From assembly GCA_029959605.1 (NCBI GenBank), contig JASCOC010000002.1, forward strand, positions 1 through 64,000: 64,000 nucleotides of DNA, read 5' to 3'. This document shows, piece after piece, positions 1 through 13,339 of this stretch. This stretch comes from Lysobacteraceae bacterium PS02340. Its GTDB lineage: Bacteria > Pseudomonadota > Gammaproteobacteria > Xanthomonadales > Xanthomonadaceae. A model generated the notes under the pieces. The model saw only the letters and a program-made list of their open reading frames with translations, was not told the origin of the DNA and ran no database searches. Each line of letters opens with the position of its first letter. Positions within the stretch are counted from its first letter, which is position 1. The translations under genes and the position numbers were made by a program.

Positions 1-125
1 CGGCCCGGGGGGGGGGGGGGCGGGGGGGCGGCGCCCGCCCCGCCCGCGACGATCGGCGACAGGACGAGCAGGCAGGCGAGTTGCAGCAGGCGCGATGCCC
101 GGAACAAGCGGCGGCGGTGATGCAT
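1..125 (-). CDS. N-terminus of an exported protein (partial)
   Basis: An open frame begins at an ATG complementary to 123-125 and runs off the left edge after about 41 codons. It starts with a basic stretch ([12 protein letters not shown]) followed by a hydrophobic core ([15 protein letters not shown]), which is a typical Sec signal peptide. The last codons fall in a G/C homopolymer tract (1-50) that is probably unreliable sequence, so the frame there cannot be trusted. The gene is divergent from clpS and its function cannot be judged from this fragment. Confidence 0.5.
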   Translation of the reverse strand, partial: MHHRRRLFRASRLLQLACLLVLSPIVAGGAGAAPPPPPPPG

Positions 126-198
126 CGAGGCACCGGGTCGGGGGAATGCCGGTCATTCTGACGACCGGGGTCCGGGGCGTCCATCCACGGCGCGGCGG

Positions 199-204
199 TA
201 TAAT
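199..204 (+). promoter_or_regulatory. Consensus -10 box for leaderless clpS transcript
   Basis: A perfect TATAAT hexamer ends 6 bases before the clpS ATG at 211. Start sites usually lie 6-7 bases after the -10 box, so the transcript would begin at or next to the A of the start codon. No Shine-Dalgarno sequence precedes the ATG. No good -35 hexamer is visible about 17 bases upstream. Confidence 0.6.
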
Positions 205-210
205 CGGCCG

Positions 211-531
211 ATGAGTCGCAGACACGAACACGAACACGATCACGGCACCGCGGTGGCCCCCGGCCGCCCGGAAGTCGCGCCACCGCCGCTGTATTCGGTG
301 CTGCTGCTCAACGACGACTACACGCCGATGGACTTCGTGGTCGAGATCCTGGTGCGGTTCTTCGCGCTGGATCTCGAACGCGCCACCCAGGTGATGCTCC
401 ACGTGCACACGCGTGGCCGGGGCGTGTGCGGCATCTACAGCCGCGAGGTCGCGGAGTCGAAGGTCGCGCAGGTGAACGAATACGCACGGCTCAATCTGCA
501 CCCCTTGCTCTGCACGATGGAAAGGGCCTAA
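211..531 (+). CDS. clpS: ATP-dependent Clp protease adaptor ClpS
   Basis: ClpS binds proteins with destabilising N-terminal residues (N-degrons) and delivers them to the ClpA unfoldase of ClpAP in the cytoplasm. The 106-residue protein has a His-rich flexible N-terminus followed by the folded core with [10 protein letters not shown] (residues 34-43) and HVHTRG (64-69), both hallmarks of the substrate- and ClpA-binding surfaces. The length is normal for the family. The start has no ribosome binding site but sits just after a consensus -10 box, so the mRNA may be leaderless. clpA follows 78 bases later and aat, which creates N-degrons, lies nearby. Confidence 0.97.
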   Translation: MSRRHEHEHDHGTAVAPGRPEVAPPPLYSVLLLNDDYTPMDFVVEILVRFFALDLERATQVMLHVHTRGRGVCGIYSREVAESKVAQVNEYARLNLHPLLCTMERA

Positions 532-609
532 TAAGCCCACGGGGGCAGGGTTTGTTTGCCGCAATCGGGCCCCATCTAGGGTGTCAGTGAAGCCGGAGGC
601 GACCGCCCC

Positions 610-2895
<2,286 letters not shown>

Positions 2896-2918
2896 CCGAA
2901 GCCGCGGGCCGAGTCACG

Positions 2919-2948
2919 AAGAAGGCGCCCGAGGGCGCCTTCTTTTTT
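2919..2948 (+). terminator. Intrinsic terminator after clpA
   Basis: A perfect 12-bp GC-rich stem (arms 2919-2930 and 2933-2944, minimal loop) runs into a T tract at 2943-2948. It lies 24 bases after the clpA stop. The converging DUF885 gene ends just beyond at 3049, so the hairpin could act in both directions. Confidence 0.9.
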
Positions 2949-2955
2949 CGTATTT

Positions 2956-3022
2956 GTGGGAGCGGCCTTGGCCGCGATGGGGCTTCGCGGGACGGCCCCA
3001 TCGCGCGCAAGCGCGCTCCCAC
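2956..3022. repeat. REP-like inverted pair (GTGGGAGCG type)
   Basis: The sequence opens with GTGGGAGCGGCCTTGGCCGC and closes with GCGCGCAAGCGCGCTCCCAC. Each end is itself palindromic and the two ends form an inverted pair around a short GC-rich centre. This is the layout of REP/REPIN elements, which are scattered between genes in Pseudomonas and xanthomonads. It sits between the convergent clpA and DUF885 genes, a typical place. Confidence 0.65.
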
Positions 3023-3048
3023 GCGGGGAGCGCTTCCGGCGTGCTGGA

Positions 3049-4914
3049 TCAGCGCGCGGACGCCTCCACCCATGCGTCCACACGACGCTCGAGCAGATCC
3101 AACGGCAACGCGCCGCCGCCGAGCACCGCATCGTGGAAACCGCGCACGTCGAAACGATCGCCGAGCCGCTCTTCGGCGTTCTTGCGCAGTTCCTGGATGC
3201 GGATCATGCCGATCTTGTAGGCCGTCGCCTGGCCCGGCCACGACAGATAGCGCTGTACTTCGGAGCGGATCGTCGCTTCGGGAAAGCCGCTGTTGTCGTT
3301 GAAGTAATCGACCGCCTGCTGCTCGGTCCAGCCCTTGGCATGCATGCCGGTGTCGACGACCAGCCGGATCGCGCGCCACAGCTCGGAACTCAGCTGGCCG
3401 TAACGCGAGTAGGGATCGGCATAAGTGCCCGGAATTTCCTTGGCCTGCCACTCCGAATACAGGCCCCAGCCTTCCGAATACGCGGTGGTCTGGTACTGGG
3501 TGCGGAACTGCGGCAGGCCGGTGAGCTCCTGCGCGATCGCGATCTGCATGTGATGGCCGGGCAGGCCTTCGTGATACGCGATGACTTCCAGTTCCGGCTT
3601 CGGCATCGCGTTCATGTCGGACAAATGCGCGTAGTAGATGCCGGGTCGGGTGCCGTCCGGGCTGCTCGGGAAATAGTGCTGCGCGGCGCCGGGTTCTTCG
3701 CGGAACGATTCGACGCGGCGCACGACCAGATCGGCCTTCGGCAGCAGACCGTAGAACTGTGGCAGTTGCTGCTTGATGTTGTCGAGCAGGCGCGTGGATT
3801 CGTCGAGGTACGCCTGGCGGCCGGCATCGGTGTTCGGGAACTTGAACTGCGGATCGGTGGCGATGAAGCGGAAGAACGCCTGCAGGTCGCCGTCGAAGCC
3901 GACCTCGTTCTTGATCGCCTCCAGATCCTTGTGGATGCGCGCCACGTCCTGCAGGCCGATGTCGTGCACCTGTTCGGGCGTCAGGTCTGTGCTGGTGTTG
4001 CGACGCAGCTGCGAGGCGTAATACGCCTTGCCGTTGGATTGTGTCGTGCCGACGCCGGCGGGATTCTCCAGTGCGTTGCCGATGTCGCCCTCTTGCCACG
4101 CGATCACACGCTGGTAGGCGGGGCCGACGGATTCCAGCAGCGCCGCGCGTGCCTGGGTCTTGAGCGCATCGGCTTTCGCCGCGTCGATCGTCCCCGCCTC
4201 GCGCAGCGCGTCGGCCTTCTTGACCAGATCGGCCCACAGCGCGGTGTCGTCGCCCTGCGAGAACGGCGCGCCGGTGATCACGTTGCGCGACTGGGTGATG
4301 ACGCCGGTGTAGGCGAACTTCGGCGCGCGCATGCCGGCGTCCGCGCTGGCCTGCGCATGTTCGAGCAGGGTGTCGAACATCGTCGGCAGCGCGCGCAGTC
4401 GCGCGATGTAGGCGAGGTAGTCGGCTTCGCTGTCGACCTTGTGGAAGTTGATCAGCAGCGTCGGCAACATCGCCTGCGGTCCCATCATCTGGGTGAAGGC
4501 GTAGCCGTTGCGGCGGTACTCGAACTGTTCGGCCGCCTCGCGCGCCTGCTGCGCCCACAGTTCGTAGGACAACCTGCCTTCGAGATCGAGCGCATCGACG
4601 TCGAAGCTGCGCTCCATCTCGGCAACGCTCGCACGTTGCCACGCGAGCTGCTTTTCCATCGCGGCGTCCGACACGTCGTCGAGCTGGTCGTACAGCTCCT
4701 TGCGGCCGAGGAAGGTCAGCCCGATCGGGCTGAAGCGCAGCGAGGTTTCGTACTGCTGGTCGAGCCAGGCATTGAGGCGCGCGGTCTCGGCCGCGGGCGG
4801 CGCCTGGGTCATCGCCGTCGGCGCGGCGCCTGTGGCGGGCGCGGTCTGCGCATGGACGGGCAGGGCGAGTGCGAGCGCAAGGGCGAGCGTGGTGACGGCA
4901 GGCAGTCGGGGCAT
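3049..4914 (-). CDS. Exported DUF885 family protein (putative metallohydrolase)
   Basis: The protein has about 621 residues. A signal peptide (MPRLPAVTTLALALALALPVHA) suggests export to the periplasm or outer surface. The rest matches the DUF885 family, whose members carry a zinc-protease-like HExxxxH-type motif. Here HEGLPGHH is visible around residue 448, and VIAYHEGLPGHHM is the family hallmark. Function is unproven; a peptidase is the usual guess. The start could also be an ATG three codons earlier (4923). Longer frames would cross the infA terminator hairpin and are unlikely. Confidence 0.85.
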   Translation of the reverse strand: MPRLPAVTTLALALALALPVHAQTAPATGAAPTAMTQAPPAAETARLNAWLDQQYETSLRFSPIGLTFLGRKELYDQLDDVSDAAMEKQLAWQRASVAEMERSFDVDALDLEGRLSYELWAQQAREAAEQFEYRRNGYAFTQMMGPQAMLPTLLINFHKVDSEADYLAYIARLRALPTMFDTLLEHAQASADAGMRAPKFAYTGVITQSRNVITGAPFSQGDDTALWADLVKKADALREAGTIDAAKADALKTQARAALLESVGPAYQRVIAWQEGDIGNALENPAGVGTTQSNGKAYYASQLRRNTSTDLTPEQVHDIGLQDVARIHKDLEAIKNEVGFDGDLQAFFRFIATDPQFKFPNTDAGRQAYLDESTRLLDNIKQQLPQFYGLLPKADLVVRRVESFREEPGAAQHYFPSSPDGTRPGIYYAHLSDMNAMPKPELEVIAYHEGLPGHHMQIAIAQELTGLPQFRTQYQTTAYSEGWGLYSEWQAKEIPGTYADPYSRYGQLSSELWRAIRLVVDTGMHAKGWTEQQAVDYFNDNSGFPEATIRSEVQRYLSWPGQATAYKIGMIRIQELRKNAEERLGDRFDVRGFHDAVLGGGALPLDLLERRVDAWVEASAR

Positions 4915-5011
4915 CGGAGGCATCCGTTCGGTCGTGTGGACCGAGCCTACCGCGGGACACGCCGTTCCGGCATGCAGGGCGCCGACCCGGATGTCCGCGC
5001 GCCCGAAACGA

Positions 5012-5036
5012 CGAAGGCGACCCATGGTCGCCTTCG
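5012..5036 (-). terminator. Hairpin downstream of infA
   Basis: An 11-bp perfect stem (5012-5022 with 5026-5036) with a 3-base loop lies 22 bases after the infA stop on the minus strand. The sequence after it (TCGTTTC) is only weakly T-rich, so termination efficiency is uncertain. Confidence 0.6.
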
Positions 5037-5057
5037 GAAGGTGTTGCGCCGCCGCGA

Positions 5058-5276
5058 TTACTTCATGCGGTAGGTGATGCGGCCCTTGGTGAGGTCGTAG
5101 GGCGTCATTTCCACCTTGACCCGGTCACCGGTCAGGATGCGGATGTAGTTCTTGCGCATCCGTCCGGAGATGTGCGCAATGATTTCGTGGCCGTTCTCGA
5201 GCTTCACCCGGAACATGGTGTTCGGGAGGGTCTCGGAGACCGCGCCTTCGAACTCGATGACGTCGTCTTTCGCCAT
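5058..5276 (-). CDS. infA: Translation initiation factor IF-1
   Basis: IF-1 binds the A site of the 30S subunit during initiation. The 72-residue product starting [11 protein letters not shown] is a complete OB-fold protein with the expected motifs ([32 protein letters not shown]) and the canonical length. An in-frame ATG 12 codons upstream is not used by the family. It lies between aat and a DUF885 gene and has its own promoter. Linkage of infA, aat and clpA is widespread in proteobacteria. Confidence 0.98.
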   Translation of the reverse strand: MAKDDVIEFEGAVSETLPNTMFRVKLENGHEIIAHISGRMRKNYIRILTGDRVKVEMTPYDLTKGRITYRMK

Positions 5277-5351
5277 GCGTGTGGAATATCCGTCGTTGGG
5301 GATGCGGCGCACGGTTCGAATGATTTCGAGCTCGCGCCAGCAAAGCGGGGT

Positions 5352-5380
5352 ATTGTCGCACGCGGCTGCAGGCGATGCAA
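5352..5380 (-). promoter_or_regulatory. Predicted sigma-70 promoter of infA
   Basis: Read on the minus strand, TTGCAT (5375-5380) and GACAAT (5352-5357) are separated by exactly 17 bases. Transcription would start near 5345, giving a leader of about 70 bases before infA. The box lies just beyond the aat stop codon. Confidence 0.6.
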
Positions 5381-5397
5381 AACGACCCCTGCGCGCT

Positions 5398-6141
5398 TCA
5401 GTCCGGCGTGCCCAGCGCGGCCGCGGGGATCTCGCCGAACGCGCCGGTCCATGCGCCGATCACCGGGGCCGGGGCTTCGGCCAGCACGTCGACCGATGCG
5501 ATGAACCGTTCACGCGGCCAGCTGGCGGCGCCCAGCGAGTCTAGATGCTGATTGCCGACCTGGGCATCGATCAGCGGCATGTCCCAGCGGCGCATCTGCC
5601 GGGCGAGCCCGAACAGCGCCGCCTTCGATGCGCCGGTGCGGGCGCTGAACATGCTTTCGCCGAAGAACATCCGGCCGATCGACACGCCGTAGATGCCGCC
5701 GACGAGCGCATCACCGTCGAATACTTCCACGCTGTGGGCGACGCCCGCCGCGTGCAGGGCGGCGTAGGCGTCACGCATGGCATCGGTGATCCACGTGCCG
5801 TCCTGACCCGGGCGCGGTGCCCGCGCGCAGGCGGTGACGACCGCGGCGAACGCGGTATCGGCGCGCAACGTCCAGTCGCTGCCGCGCAAGGTGCGTGCGA
5901 AGCGCCGGTTCGGATGTAGCGCCGCGGTCTCGAACACCGTGCGCGGATCCGGCGACCACCACAGGATCGGTTGCCCCTCGGAGAACCACGGAAACACGCC
6001 GTGGCGGTAGGCCTTGCGCAGCCGCGGCACCGACAGGTCGCCACCGAATGCGAGCAGGCCGTCGGGGCGGCGCAGCGCGCTGTCGACCGGCGGAAACGGG
6101 GCGTCCGGCTCCACGCCGAGGCGCGGCAGATGCAGGCTCAC
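5398..6141 (-). CDS. aat: Leucyl/phenylalanyl-tRNA--protein transferase
   Basis: Aat transfers Leu or Phe from aminoacyl-tRNA to proteins with N-terminal Arg or Lys, creating N-degrons for ClpS/ClpAP. The 247-residue product has the family signatures [34 protein letters not shown] and a GNAT-like core with [19 protein letters not shown]. The GTG start (MSLHLPRL) is supported by a 4-base overlap (GTGA) with the stop of the upstream FemAB-like gene. The three genes 8539 to 5398 are therefore probably one coupled operon. Confidence 0.95.
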   Translation of the reverse strand: MSLHLPRLGVEPDAPFPPVDSALRRPDGLLAFGGDLSVPRLRKAYRHGVFPWFSEGQPILWWSPDPRTVFETAALHPNRRFARTLRGSDWTLRADTAFAAVVTACARAPRPGQDGTWITDAMRDAYAALHAAGVAHSVEVFDGDALVGGIYGVSIGRMFFGESMFSARTGASKAALFGLARQMRRWDMPLIDAQVGNQHLDSLGAASWPRERFIASVDVLAEAPAPVIGAWTGAFGEIPAAALGTPD

Positions 6142-7265
6142 GGCGTGGGTTGCCGGAATGGACTGCTGGCGGCCAGCGTTGCGGCGTAGCCGCGGATCGA
6201 CTGCGCCTCCTGCGTGCACCACTCGCGCAGCGCGCGCCGGAATTCGGGGTCGGCGATCCAGTGTCGGCTGTGCACCAGCGTCGGCAGGAAGCCGCGTGCG
6301 AGCTTGTGTTCGCCCTGCGCGCCGGGTTCGAAGTGGCGCAGGCCCGTCCGCAGGCAGTAATCGATGCCCTGGTAATAGCAGGTCTCGAAATGCAGGCCGG
6401 GCAGGGTGGCGATCGCGCCCCAGTAGCGGCCGTACAGCGTGTCGCCACCGCGCAGGCAAAGCGCGCCGGCGACCGGCACGTCGCCGAGATCGGCCAGCAC
6501 CAGGACCAGCTGGCGCGGCATCGTCGCGGCGAGATGGCGCAGGAAATCCAGCGTCAGCGCGGGCGAGTTGCCGTACTCGGCGAAGGTCTGCAGGTAGAAG
6601 CGGTACATCGTCGCGAGATCGTCGTCGCTGGCCTCGTCGCCGTGCAGCACGCGGAACGTCACGCCCGCGCGGGCGACCTTCGCGCGCTCCTGACGGATGT
6701 TCTTGCGGTGCTTGTGGTCCATCGCGGCGAGGTAATCGTCGAACGTCGACCAGTCGCCGGGATTGCGCCAGTGGTATTGCACGTCGATGCGCGGCAGCCA
6801 GTCGGTGTCAAAGGCATCCGCTTCGGCTGCGGTGTGGAAGTTGACGTGTGCCGACGACCAGCCGGCATCGCCAGTCGCGCGTTCGATGCCGACGCGCAGC
6901 GCGGTCTGCGCAGCGGCGTCGCGCGCCAGCAGACGCGGACCGGTCACCGGCGAATAGGGCGAGGCGACCAGCAGCTTCGGGAAATAGTCATGGCCGTACT
7001 GCGCATAGGCATGCGCCCAGGCGTGGTCGAACACGAACTCGCCGTGCGAGTTGGTCTTGCGGTAGGCGGGCGCCGCGGCGGTCAGCGTGTCGCCGTCCCA
7101 CAGCGTCAGATGCTGCGGCGTCCAGCCCCAGTCGGCGCGCAGGCAGCCGTGCTGCTCCAGCCCCGAGAGAAACGCATGGCTGACGAATGGATTGCCGTCA
7201 TGCAGCGCATCCCATTCCGCCGCCGGCACATCCGACAGTTGCGACAGCACGCGCAGCGCGGTCAT
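6138..7265 (-). CDS. FemAB-like N-acyltransferase (COG3146/DUF482)
   Basis: The 375-residue protein matches the COG3146 family of predicted N-acyltransferases, which have a GNAT-like fold related to the FemABX aminoacyl-tRNA-dependent enzymes. Visible landmarks are the N-terminal NPFVSHAFLSGLE, a central DHKHRKNIRQER segment and the C-terminal HFETCYYQGIDYCLRTGLRHFEPGAQGEHK region. Substrate is unknown. Its ATG overlaps the stop of the DUF2254 gene (ATGA) and its stop overlaps the aat start (GTGA). The coupling to aat, another aminoacyl-tRNA-using GNAT-fold enzyme, is suggestive. Confidence 0.85.
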   Translation of the reverse strand: MTALRVLSQLSDVPAAEWDALHDGNPFVSHAFLSGLEQHGCLRADWGWTPQHLTLWDGDTLTAAAPAYRKTNSHGEFVFDHAWAHAYAQYGHDYFPKLLVASPYSPVTGPRLLARDAAAQTALRVGIERATGDAGWSSAHVNFHTAAEADAFDTDWLPRIDVQYHWRNPGDWSTFDDYLAAMDHKHRKNIRQERAKVARAGVTFRVLHGDEASDDDLATMYRFYLQTFAEYGNSPALTLDFLRHLAATMPRQLVLVLADLGDVPVAGALCLRGGDTLYGRYWGAIATLPGLHFETCYYQGIDYCLRTGLRHFEPGAQGEHKLARGFLPTLVHSRHWIADPEFRRALREWCTQEAQSIRGYAATLAASSPFRQPTP

Positions 7266-8539
7266 CCGATGCGTCCGTCGACGCTGTCACCGGCTTCGAT
7301 GACGGTGCGCCGCAACTGCTCGCGGTCGGGCTCGAAGGTCAGGGCGGTCATCGCGCGCGCCATCGCCAGACCCGCGTGGCGGCTGGCGGCCGCGGCGAAG
7401 ACGGGATCGCCGGACGCCGCGATCGCCGCGAGTCCCTTCTGCATGCGGATGCCGATTTCCACCAGGCCGGCGCCGTCGCGTGCCAGCGCGGGATAGAGAT
7501 CGCCGAACACGTCGTCGATGTCGATCGCGGGCACGAACACGCGTGCATGGCGGACCTCCGTCGCAGTATTCGGCACGCCCAGCCGCGCCCATTCGCACAT
7601 CAGCCGGGTGACGGTGCCGATGATGTCGATCGCGGTGCCGGCATCGTTGATGCTGGCCGACAGCGCGCGGCTGCCGATCTCGGTCAGCACGACGAAGCCG
7701 TAGCGCGGGTCCTGCTCGAAGCTGCGCTCGTCGCTGATGGTGAACGCGCTGCGCACGCGCGCAATGACTTCTTCGGTCGCGGGCAGTCCGCGTGCGGCGA
7801 CCAGCGCACGACCGGGCGCAGCGAACACCCCGGGCAACGCGACCACATGGATCTCGCCGTCATGGTCGGCCGCGATCGTGGCCAGCAGCGCGACGTCGAT
7901 GTGCTCGACGTAGCCGATGTCCTGTGCCTCGAGCGCCGTCGCATCGGCCGGCACGCCGGGCGACGGTGCCGCGCCGAAAAACGGATCGTCCGCGTACTGG
8001 CGCACCGCGCGCCGGGTCACGTCTTCGACCAGATTGATCGTCGCGCCGAGCCGGCCGAAGCTCGACAGCTGTTCGATCCAGCGCAGCAGGGTCAGGGTGA
8101 TCAGCACGATCACCAGCACGGTCGCGGCGAACAGCACGACCCGGCCGCTGTCGCCGTAGATGCCGGTGCTCAGTGCGATCAGGCCGACGACCGCGAACAG
8201 GAACGCGCCGATGAAGGTCGCCAGCGCGCCCTGGGCGCCGCTGTCGGCAATCAGCAGGCGCGTCGCGCGCGGCGTGGCGCTGGTCGAGGCCGAGCTGTAG
8301 GCCGAGACCATCGTCGACAGCGAGAACGTCGTCACCGCCAGCATCGACGCGGCGAGGATGCCGAGCAGATTGCCGACCGAATCGGCACCGATACGGCCGG
8401 CCAGCGATTCGGGAATCCAGGTCTTGACCAGAGCGCCGACCAGCGCGGTCACGATCGCGAGGCCGCAGTAGATCGTCGCGCGCACCCACATGCGCCGGGA
8501 TTCCCGGCGCAGGATCAAACGCAGTTGCGCCAGAGTCAT
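7262..8539 (-). CDS. DUF2254 integral membrane protein
   Basis: The 425-residue product has four predicted membrane segments in its first 160 residues (for example VRATIYCGLAIVTALVGALV, LLGILAASMLAVTTFSLSTM and VVLFAATVLVIVLITLTLL). A long soluble C-terminal part follows. The TTFSLSTMVSAYSSASTSATPR segment is typical of DUF2254. The role is unknown. The start is ambiguous: an ATG at 8572 would add 11 residues. Its stop overlaps the start of the FemAB-like gene by 4 bases, so it is the first gene of the DUF2254-FemAB-aat unit. Confidence 0.85.
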   Translation of the reverse strand: MTLAQLRLILRRESRRMWVRATIYCGLAIVTALVGALVKTWIPESLAGRIGADSVGNLLGILAASMLAVTTFSLSTMVSAYSSASTSATPRATRLLIADSGAQGALATFIGAFLFAVVGLIALSTGIYGDSGRVVLFAATVLVIVLITLTLLRWIEQLSSFGRLGATINLVEDVTRRAVRQYADDPFFGAAPSPGVPADATALEAQDIGYVEHIDVALLATIAADHDGEIHVVALPGVFAAPGRALVAARGLPATEEVIARVRSAFTISDERSFEQDPRYGFVVLTEIGSRALSASINDAGTAIDIIGTVTRLMCEWARLGVPNTATEVRHARVFVPAIDIDDVFGDLYPALARDGAGLVEIGIRMQKGLAAIAASGDPVFAAAASRHAGLAMARAMTALTFEPDREQLRRTVIEAGDSVDGRIG

Positions 8540-8589
8540 GCGCAGCGCCCCGCGCGCGGCGCCGGAACGCATGCGCCTGGCATCGGGAC

Positions 8590-10777
<2,188 letters not shown>

Positions 10778-10823
10778 CGTAAGATCAAAGGCCTGTACCG
10801 ACTTTCTCAGGTAAAGACGCACG

Positions 10824-13205
10824 GTGGCACGACCGCTTTCAGACCGCTCCAAGCGCACGCGCAGCGCAGCCAAGGACACCGCACCCGCGGCGTCCGCCAA
10901 GGCAGCGCCGAACCCGCGTCGCCAGCGGCTGGTCCGCGACATCGCGCTGATCCTGATCGCGCCACTGCTGCTGTATCTGCTGGCGTGTCTGGTCACGTAC
11001 TCGCACACCGACCCGGGCTGGACCAATGCCGGTAGCGTCACCGCGCCGCTGAACAATGTCGGCGGCCCGGTCGGCGCGTGGATCGCCGACGTGCTGCTGC
11101 ATCTGTGCGGCTACGTCGCCTATCTGCTGCCGGTGATTCTTGGCGCGATCGCATGGATCGCGCTGTTCGGCATCGAACGCGATCCGGAAGGCACCGCCGA
11201 TTTCGGCCCGGCCCTGCGCCTGGTCGGCATCGTCGGCTTTCTGGTGTCGGCGACCGGCCTGCTGTACCTGCGGGTGCCGGCGGTGCAGAACCTGTCGGCC
11301 GGTGGCGGCGGCATTCTCGGTCGACTGGTCGGCAATTCGCTCTACGGGGCGATCGGTCCGGTCGGCGGCAATCTGTTTTTGCTCGCGCTGTTCCTGGTGT
11401 CGGTGACGCTGGCGACGGGCCTGTCGTGGTTCGCGCTGATGGACCGGCTCGGCGGCTGGGTCATGAAGCTGCCGGTGCTGTTCCGCCGCAGCAGCAAGCA
11501 GGCGACCGACTGGAAGGAAGCCCGCGTGCACCGCGAGGAGCGCACCGAAGCGCGCAAGGTCGACACCGAACTGCGGGCCAAGCGCGCGCCGGTGAAGATC
11601 GAAGCGCCGGTCGTGCCGCCGGTGGTCGAGAAGAGCGAACGCGCCAAGCGCGAGCAGCAGATCCCGATGTTCCACGGCGTCAACGCCAACGGCTCGGACC
11701 TGCCGCCGCTGTCGCTGCTGGACGATCCCAAGCCGCAGCCCAAGGGCTACGACGAAGAGACGCTGGAAACCCTGTCGCGGCAGATCGAGTTCAAGCTCAA
11801 GGACTTCCGCATCGACGTGGAGGTCAAGGAAGCGCAGCCGGGCCCGGTGATCACGCGCTTCGAGATGGAGCCGGCGCCGGGCGTCAAGGTCAGCCAGATC
11901 AGTTCGCTGGACAAGGACATCGCCCGCGGCCTGTCGGTCAAATCCGTGCGCGTCGTCGACGTGATTCCGGGCAAGTCGGTGATCGGCCTGGAAATCCCGA
12001 ACGTGCGCCGGGAGATGATCTATCTCTCCGAGCTGCTGCGCTCCAAGGAATACGACAAGTCGCCGAGCCCGCTAACGCTGGCGCTAGGCAAGGGCATCAG
12101 CGGCCAGTCGGTGGTCGCCGATCTGGCGCGCATGCCGCATCTGCTCGTCGCCGGCACCACCGGCTCGGGCAAGTCGGTCGCGGTCAACTCGATGGTGCTC
12201 AGCCTGCTGTTCAAGGCCAGCCCAAAAGAACTGCGCATGCTGATGATCGACCCGAAGATGCTGGAGCTCAGCGTCTACGAGGGCATTCCGCATCTGCTGG
12301 CGCCGGTGGTCACCGACATGAAGGAGGCCGGCAACGGCCTGCGCTGGTGCGTGGCGGAGATGGAGCGCCGCTACAAGCTGATGAGCGCGGTCGGCGTGCG
12401 CAACCTGGCCGGCTTCAACAAGAAGGTGAAGGACGCACAGGACGCCGGGCAGCCGATGTCCGACCCGCTGTTCCGGCCGAATCCGGAATCGAGCGACGTC
12501 GCCGAACTGCTCGAGCCGCTGCCCTACATCGTCATCTTCATCGACGAATTCGCCGACATGATGATGATAGTCGGCAAGAAGGTCGAAGAACTCATCGCGC
12601 GTCTCGCGCAGAAGGCACGTGCGGCCGGCATCCATCTGATCCTCGCCACGCAGCGGCCGTCGGTGGACGTGATCACCGGTCTGATCAAGGCCAACATCCC
12701 GACGCGCATCGCGTTCCAGGTCAGTTCCAAGATCGATTCGCGCACCATCCTCGACCAGTCCGGCGCGGAAACGCTGCTCGGCAACGGTGACATGCTGTAT
12801 CTGCCGCCGGGTACGGCGATGCCCGAGCGCGTGCACGGCGCATTCGTATCGGACGAGGAAGTGCACCGCGTCGTCGAGCACCTCAAGCAGAGCGGCCAGG
12901 CCCAGTATATTTCGGGCGTGCTCGACGAAGTGCAGACGATGGGCGACGGCACCGTGGTCGGCGCGACCGGGCTGCCGGAAAGTGGTGGCGGTGGTGGCGA
13001 CGAGAGCGATCCGCTGTACGACGAAGCGGTCAAGATCGTCACCGAGACCCGCCGCGCGTCGATCTCCGGTGTGCAGCGCCGGCTGAAGATCGGCTACAAC
13101 CGCGCCGCACGTCTGGTCGAAGCGATGGAAGCGGCCGGCGTGGTGACCCCGCCCGAGCACAATGGCGACCGCAGCGTGCTCGCGCCGCCGCCACCGCCGC
13201 GCTGA
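10824..13205 (+). CDS. ftsK: DNA translocase FtsK
   Basis: FtsK anchors at the division septum and pumps the chromosome termini toward dif for XerCD resolution. The 793-residue protein begins at a GTG with a basic N-terminus and four membrane segments (about 35-205). A short charged linker and the RecA-like motor follow, with Walker A GTTGSGKS at 444-451 and Walker [12 protein letters not shown]. The C-terminal winged-helix gamma domain ([21 protein letters not shown]) reads KOPS sites. The linker is much shorter than in E. coli FtsK, which is common outside Enterobacteria. Confidence 0.97.
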   Translation: MARPLSDRSKRTRSAAKDTAPAASAKAAPNPRRQRLVRDIALILIAPLLLYLLACLVTYSHTDPGWTNAGSVTAPLNNVGGPVGAWIADVLLHLCGYVAYLLPVILGAIAWIALFGIERDPEGTADFGPALRLVGIVGFLVSATGLLYLRVPAVQNLSAGGGGILGRLVGNSLYGAIGPVGGNLFLLALFLVSVTLATGLSWFALMDRLGGWVMKLPVLFRRSSKQATDWKEARVHREERTEARKVDTELRAKRAPVKIEAPVVPPVVEKSERAKREQQIPMFHGVNANGSDLPPLSLLDDPKPQPKGYDEETLETLSRQIEFKLKDFRIDVEVKEAQPGPVITRFEMEPAPGVKVSQISSLDKDIARGLSVKSVRVVDVIPGKSVIGLEIPNVRREMIYLSELLRSKEYDKSPSPLTLALGKGISGQSVVADLARMPHLLVAGTTGSGKSVAVNSMVLSLLFKASPKELRMLMIDPKMLELSVYEGIPHLLAPVVTDMKEAGNGLRWCVAEMERRYKLMSAVGVRNLAGFNKKVKDAQDAGQPMSDPLFRPNPESSDVAELLEPLPYIVIFIDEFADMMMIVGKKVEELIARLAQKARAAGIHLILATQRPSVDVITGLIKANIPTRIAFQVSSKIDSRTILDQSGAETLLGNGDMLYLPPGTAMPERVHGAFVSDEEVHRVVEHLKQSGQAQYISGVLDEVQTMGDGTVVGATGLPESGGGGGDESDPLYDEAVKIVTETRRASISGVQRRLKIGYNRAARLVEAMEAAGVVTPPEHNGDRSVLAPPPPPR

Positions 13206-13339
13206 TCGAGCCGACGCTGCGCGACCTGCGATGAATCGTCGATGCACGGCATCGACACACAGCCGCGCCGTCGTCTCCGCATTCAGCAAAGAATTCGCAC
13301 ACTCCGATCCAACGTCACCGAACCCAGAGGTTCTTTCGC

